A DNA stretch of 16,303 nucleotides. It comes from Candidatus Beckwithbacteria bacterium. Lineage in GTDB: Bacteria > Patescibacteriota > Microgenomatia > UBA1400 > UBA1449. The translations under genes and the position numbers were made by a program. The notes beneath the pieces were generated by a model. The model was given only the letters and a program-made list of their open reading frames with translations, was not told where the DNA came from and did no database searches. Location of the stretch: positions 1 through 16,303 of the forward strand of contig JAAZND010000073.1 of the NCBI GenBank assembly GCA_012798485.1. Reading direction: 5' to 3'. Below are positions 14,712 through 16,303 of the stretch, piece by piece (position 1 is the stretch's first letter; each line of letters starts with the position of its first letter).

Positions 14712-15077
14712 TTAAATATATTTTTTAACTAATTCAATTAATTTATCCATCGAAACATTTGATTTAATAAAATAATCTTTAGCCCCAAGTTGCGTGCCTC
14801 TTTCCATACTTGAAAGATCAGACACACCGGTAAGAAATATAAAAGGGATATTGGAAAGGCTTGCATCCTCTTTGATTGCTTTTAAAACACCAAAACCATC
14901 TAAGTTTGGCATCATGATATCGCAAAGAATAAGATCAAAATCGTGTGCTTCTTTCAGTTTTTCAAGACCTATTTGCCCATCGGCTGCGTGGACAACTTCA
15001 TAACCTTGAGTTTTTAGGGTAACTTGAATAGCCTGAGCGAAAAAAGCTGAATCTTCACAAAGTAGTATTTTTGCCAT
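14712..15077 (-). CDS. Single-domain response regulator (CheY-like)
   Basis: This is a receiver-only protein of 121 residues. E8/D9 in LCEDS, the phospho-acceptor D53 in LCDIMMPNLDG, T83 in FLTGVS and K105 in FIKSN are all in place, so phosphorylation is expected. The Glu at position 8, in place of the common Asp, is tolerated in many receivers. It lies downstream of the BadF-like gene (68-bp gap) and the CheD end on the same strand, and upstream of an unknown helical protein. It differs clearly from the other receiver in the window (1272-1658), so they are not a recent duplication. Its kinase is not in this right-hand block and could be encoded beyond the right edge or be the CHASE4 kinase at 5093-7036. 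With no output domain it should work by protein contact, as CheY does. Confidence 0.93.
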   Translation of the reverse strand: MAKILLCEDSAFFAQAIQVTLKTQGYEVVHAADGQIGLEKLKEAHDFDLILCDIMMPNLDGFGVLKAIKEDASLSNIPFIFLTGVSDLSSMERGTQLGAKDYFIKSNVSMDKLIELVKKYI

Positions 15078-15145
15078 ATAAATTGAGAGAAATAAATTTG
15101 AGATTAATTTCTCATTTATTTAATTAAATTAATAATTTATTAATA

Positions 15146-16174
15146 TCATAAATTTGGGTTTTCAAATAGTACTGAACTTTCTGGCATAATCGAATATTTA
15201 TTATCCAATGTCAAAGCGATTTTAATTGCCCCAGAAGCTGCAGTTTGAGGAGAGACTTTAATGGTTACATTCGGCGTTCGATCAATAATACTGTTAATAA
15301 ATCTTTTACAAAATTCTTCTTTCATGGCAAAGAGTCCACCAATTAACACTAAAGGGATTTTTGCTTCCGGGTTAAATTTTAATCTTCTAATTACGGCTTC
15401 ATAATCTTGGATTAATTCCATAATTGAATGATTGACAATATTAGCCAGTTCTATAGATTCAAAAATTAAATCTTTAGTAATAATTTTAGTAAGACTAGCT
15501 ACATTCATAACTAGATCATTATTTTGATAAACCCATTGTAAAATTTCTTCTGGATTTTTAATCTTTAGATAATTCATTACTACTTCACTCAAAATTGTTT
15601 TTGGGACTCTGCCGTCATACTCTTTAATTACCTGTTGCAAAATACTTCGACCAATATTAAAGCCAGAACCTTGATCACCAATAATATAGCCCCAATCGCC
15701 CGCAAAAGCTTCTTCGCCTTTTTGGGATAAGCCATAGCAATTGCAGCCAGTACTGGCTACAATACAAACACCCCAGTTGCTGTCAGTGCCAGCCTTGAGT
15801 CCTGTGACACCGTCATTAACTAAAAGTAATTTTTTTATCCCATAATCATTATGTTTGTTTAAAGATTTGATTTTCTCAGAAACTAGTTTTTTATCATGAT
15901 AAGTATCTATTCCCGCCATACCAATACAAGCACTATCAAAATAAAGATAAGGTAGCTTTTTGTGCGCTCGTTTAATTTCAAAATCCTCAATTGCGGCTTT
16001 AATAGCTGTACGGATATTTTCAATAGCTTTATCAATTGAAATATTGTGAGGATTGGAACCACCACTGCGTCCCTTACCCAAAACATAACCGCTTTCTTTA
16101 GCAATAAAAACTTCGGTTTTAGTTGCTCCTCCGTCTATTCCCAGATAATAGCCTTGTTTAAATGATGTTAACAT
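15146..16174 (-). CDS. BadF/BadG/BcrA/BcrD ATPase-family protein, N-acetylglucosamine-kinase-like
   Basis: This 342-residue protein is of the actin-like ATPase/sugar kinase fold. The phosphate-1 motif is LGIDGGATKTE (D14-T20). The middle has LLVNDGVTGLKAG, then VASTGCNCYG, where the family usually has a GTGS-type loop, and GDWGYIIGDQGSGFNIGR, a strong BadF-family signature. Near the C-terminus IPLVLIGGLF forms the adenosine motif. Relatives include N-acetylglucosamine/glucosamine kinases and the ATPase activators of benzoyl-CoA reductase. No reductase genes are near and the Cys pair of the activators is not obvious, so a kinase for amino sugars, perhaps in cell-wall recycling, is more likely. 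A strong GGAGG site (16183-16179) lies four bases before the ATG. The CheD-like gene ends 18 bp upstream, so they probably share an mRNA. Confidence 0.88.
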   Translation of the reverse strand: MLTSFKQGYYLGIDGGATKTEVFIAKESGYVLGKGRSGGSNPHNISIDKAIENIRTAIKAAIEDFEIKRAHKKLPYLYFDSACIGMAGIDTYHDKKLVSEKIKSLNKHNDYGIKKLLLVNDGVTGLKAGTDSNWGVCIVASTGCNCYGLSQKGEEAFAGDWGYIIGDQGSGFNIGRSILQQVIKEYDGRVPKTILSEVVMNYLKIKNPEEILQWVYQNNDLVMNVASLTKIITKDLIFESIELANIVNHSIMELIQDYEAVIRRLKFNPEAKIPLVLIGGLFAMKEEFCKRFINSIIDRTPNVTIKVSPQTAASGAIKIALTLDNKYSIMPESSVLFENPNL

Positions 16175-16192
16175 TTTTCCTCCGTAATTTTT

Positions 16193-16303
16193 TTAAATAT
16201 TACTTTTAATCGACACTATCCCATTTCCAAGATCAAAAGCTACAGATCTACCAAAAGTTCCCCCTGTGTGTTCCGCCACAATGGAAATATCCAATGAAGT
16301 TAA
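16193..16303 (-). CDS. cheD: CheD-like chemoreceptor glutamine deamidase, C-terminal 36 residues only
   Basis: The minus strand is open from the right edge to a TAA at 16195-16193; the N-terminal part lies outside the window. The visible end includes SIVAEHTGGTFGRSVAFDL followed by GNGIVSIKSNI. CheD proteins close with the pattern I-x-A-E-D-x-G-G-x-x-G-R-x-(V/I)-x-F-(D)-x-x-T-G-x-V, which this follows closely, with His for the usual Asp. CheD deamidates glutamines on chemoreceptors and in many bacteria also works with CheC. The catalytic Cys and His would be in the missing part, so activity cannot be judged. It is followed by the BadF-like gene, probably in one operon, and supports chemosensory signalling in this genome. 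Confidence 0.65.
   Translation of the reverse strand, partial: LTSLDISIVAEHTGGTFGRSVAFDLGNGIVSIKSNI

Noticed and set aside
1..16303. CRISPR arrays, insertion sequences and rRNA/tRNA genes
   Set aside because: I saw no regularly spaced repeats, transposase motifs, terminal inverted repeats or RNA-gene signatures on either strand.

Overview
The window is AT-rich with short intergenic gaps and looks like a small, streamlined bacterial genome. My best guess is a member of the Patescibacteria (Candidate Phyla Radiation). The reasons are the mix of a DUF2341 surface protein, an exosortase-family enzyme, remnants of a small cytochrome b5-like protein, a short MscL, stand-alone sensory proteins, and several promoters placed so close to their start codons that the mRNAs would be leaderless. 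No rRNA, tRNA or marker gene is present, so the lineage is an inference. UGA is used as a normal stop codon.

Left edge (1-461): the start of a ribbon-helix-helix DNA-binding protein, probably an antitoxin or autorepressor, runs off the left end on the minus strand. Its promoter carries a near-perfect palindrome between the -35 and -10 boxes. Next to it is a GC-rich island that looks like a structured RNA read on the minus strand. It is followed by an inositol-monophosphatase-family gene (462-1249) broken by one base inside a T-run, at a sequence that also matches a -1 slippery heptamer.

Signalling block (1272-7036): a single-domain response regulator faces away from a three-gene, translationally overlapping operon. 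The first gene is a five-PAS protein without a kinase. The second is a Cache-HAMP-coiled-coil membrane protein without an output domain. The third is a CHASE4-HAMP histidine kinase with complete HisKA and HATPase domains. This suggests a sensor complex split over three polypeptides with one catalytic subunit.

Surface block (7097-10164): an exosortase/archaeosortase-family membrane protease-transpeptidase converges on, and overlaps by 23 bp, a secreted DUF2341 protein with a hydrophobic C-terminal sorting-signal-like tail. Behind it lies a decayed cytochrome b5-like domain.

Middle block (10165-14190): a degenerate HD-GYP-like protein is coupled to mscL. A Ca2+/cation antiporter-family gene is divergent from it. 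Then come a lysine 2,3-aminomutase-like radical SAM enzyme and a divergent HIT-family protein. The block closes with two tandem terminators.

Right block (14212-16303, all minus): the end of a CheD-like chemoreceptor deamidase, a BadF/N-acetylglucosamine-kinase-like protein, a second single-domain response regulator and an unknown helical 138-residue protein. The two receiver-only regulators, the CheD end and the Cache-HAMP protein together suggest chemosensory-type signalling, possibly controlling surface structures rather than flagella. That link is inference.
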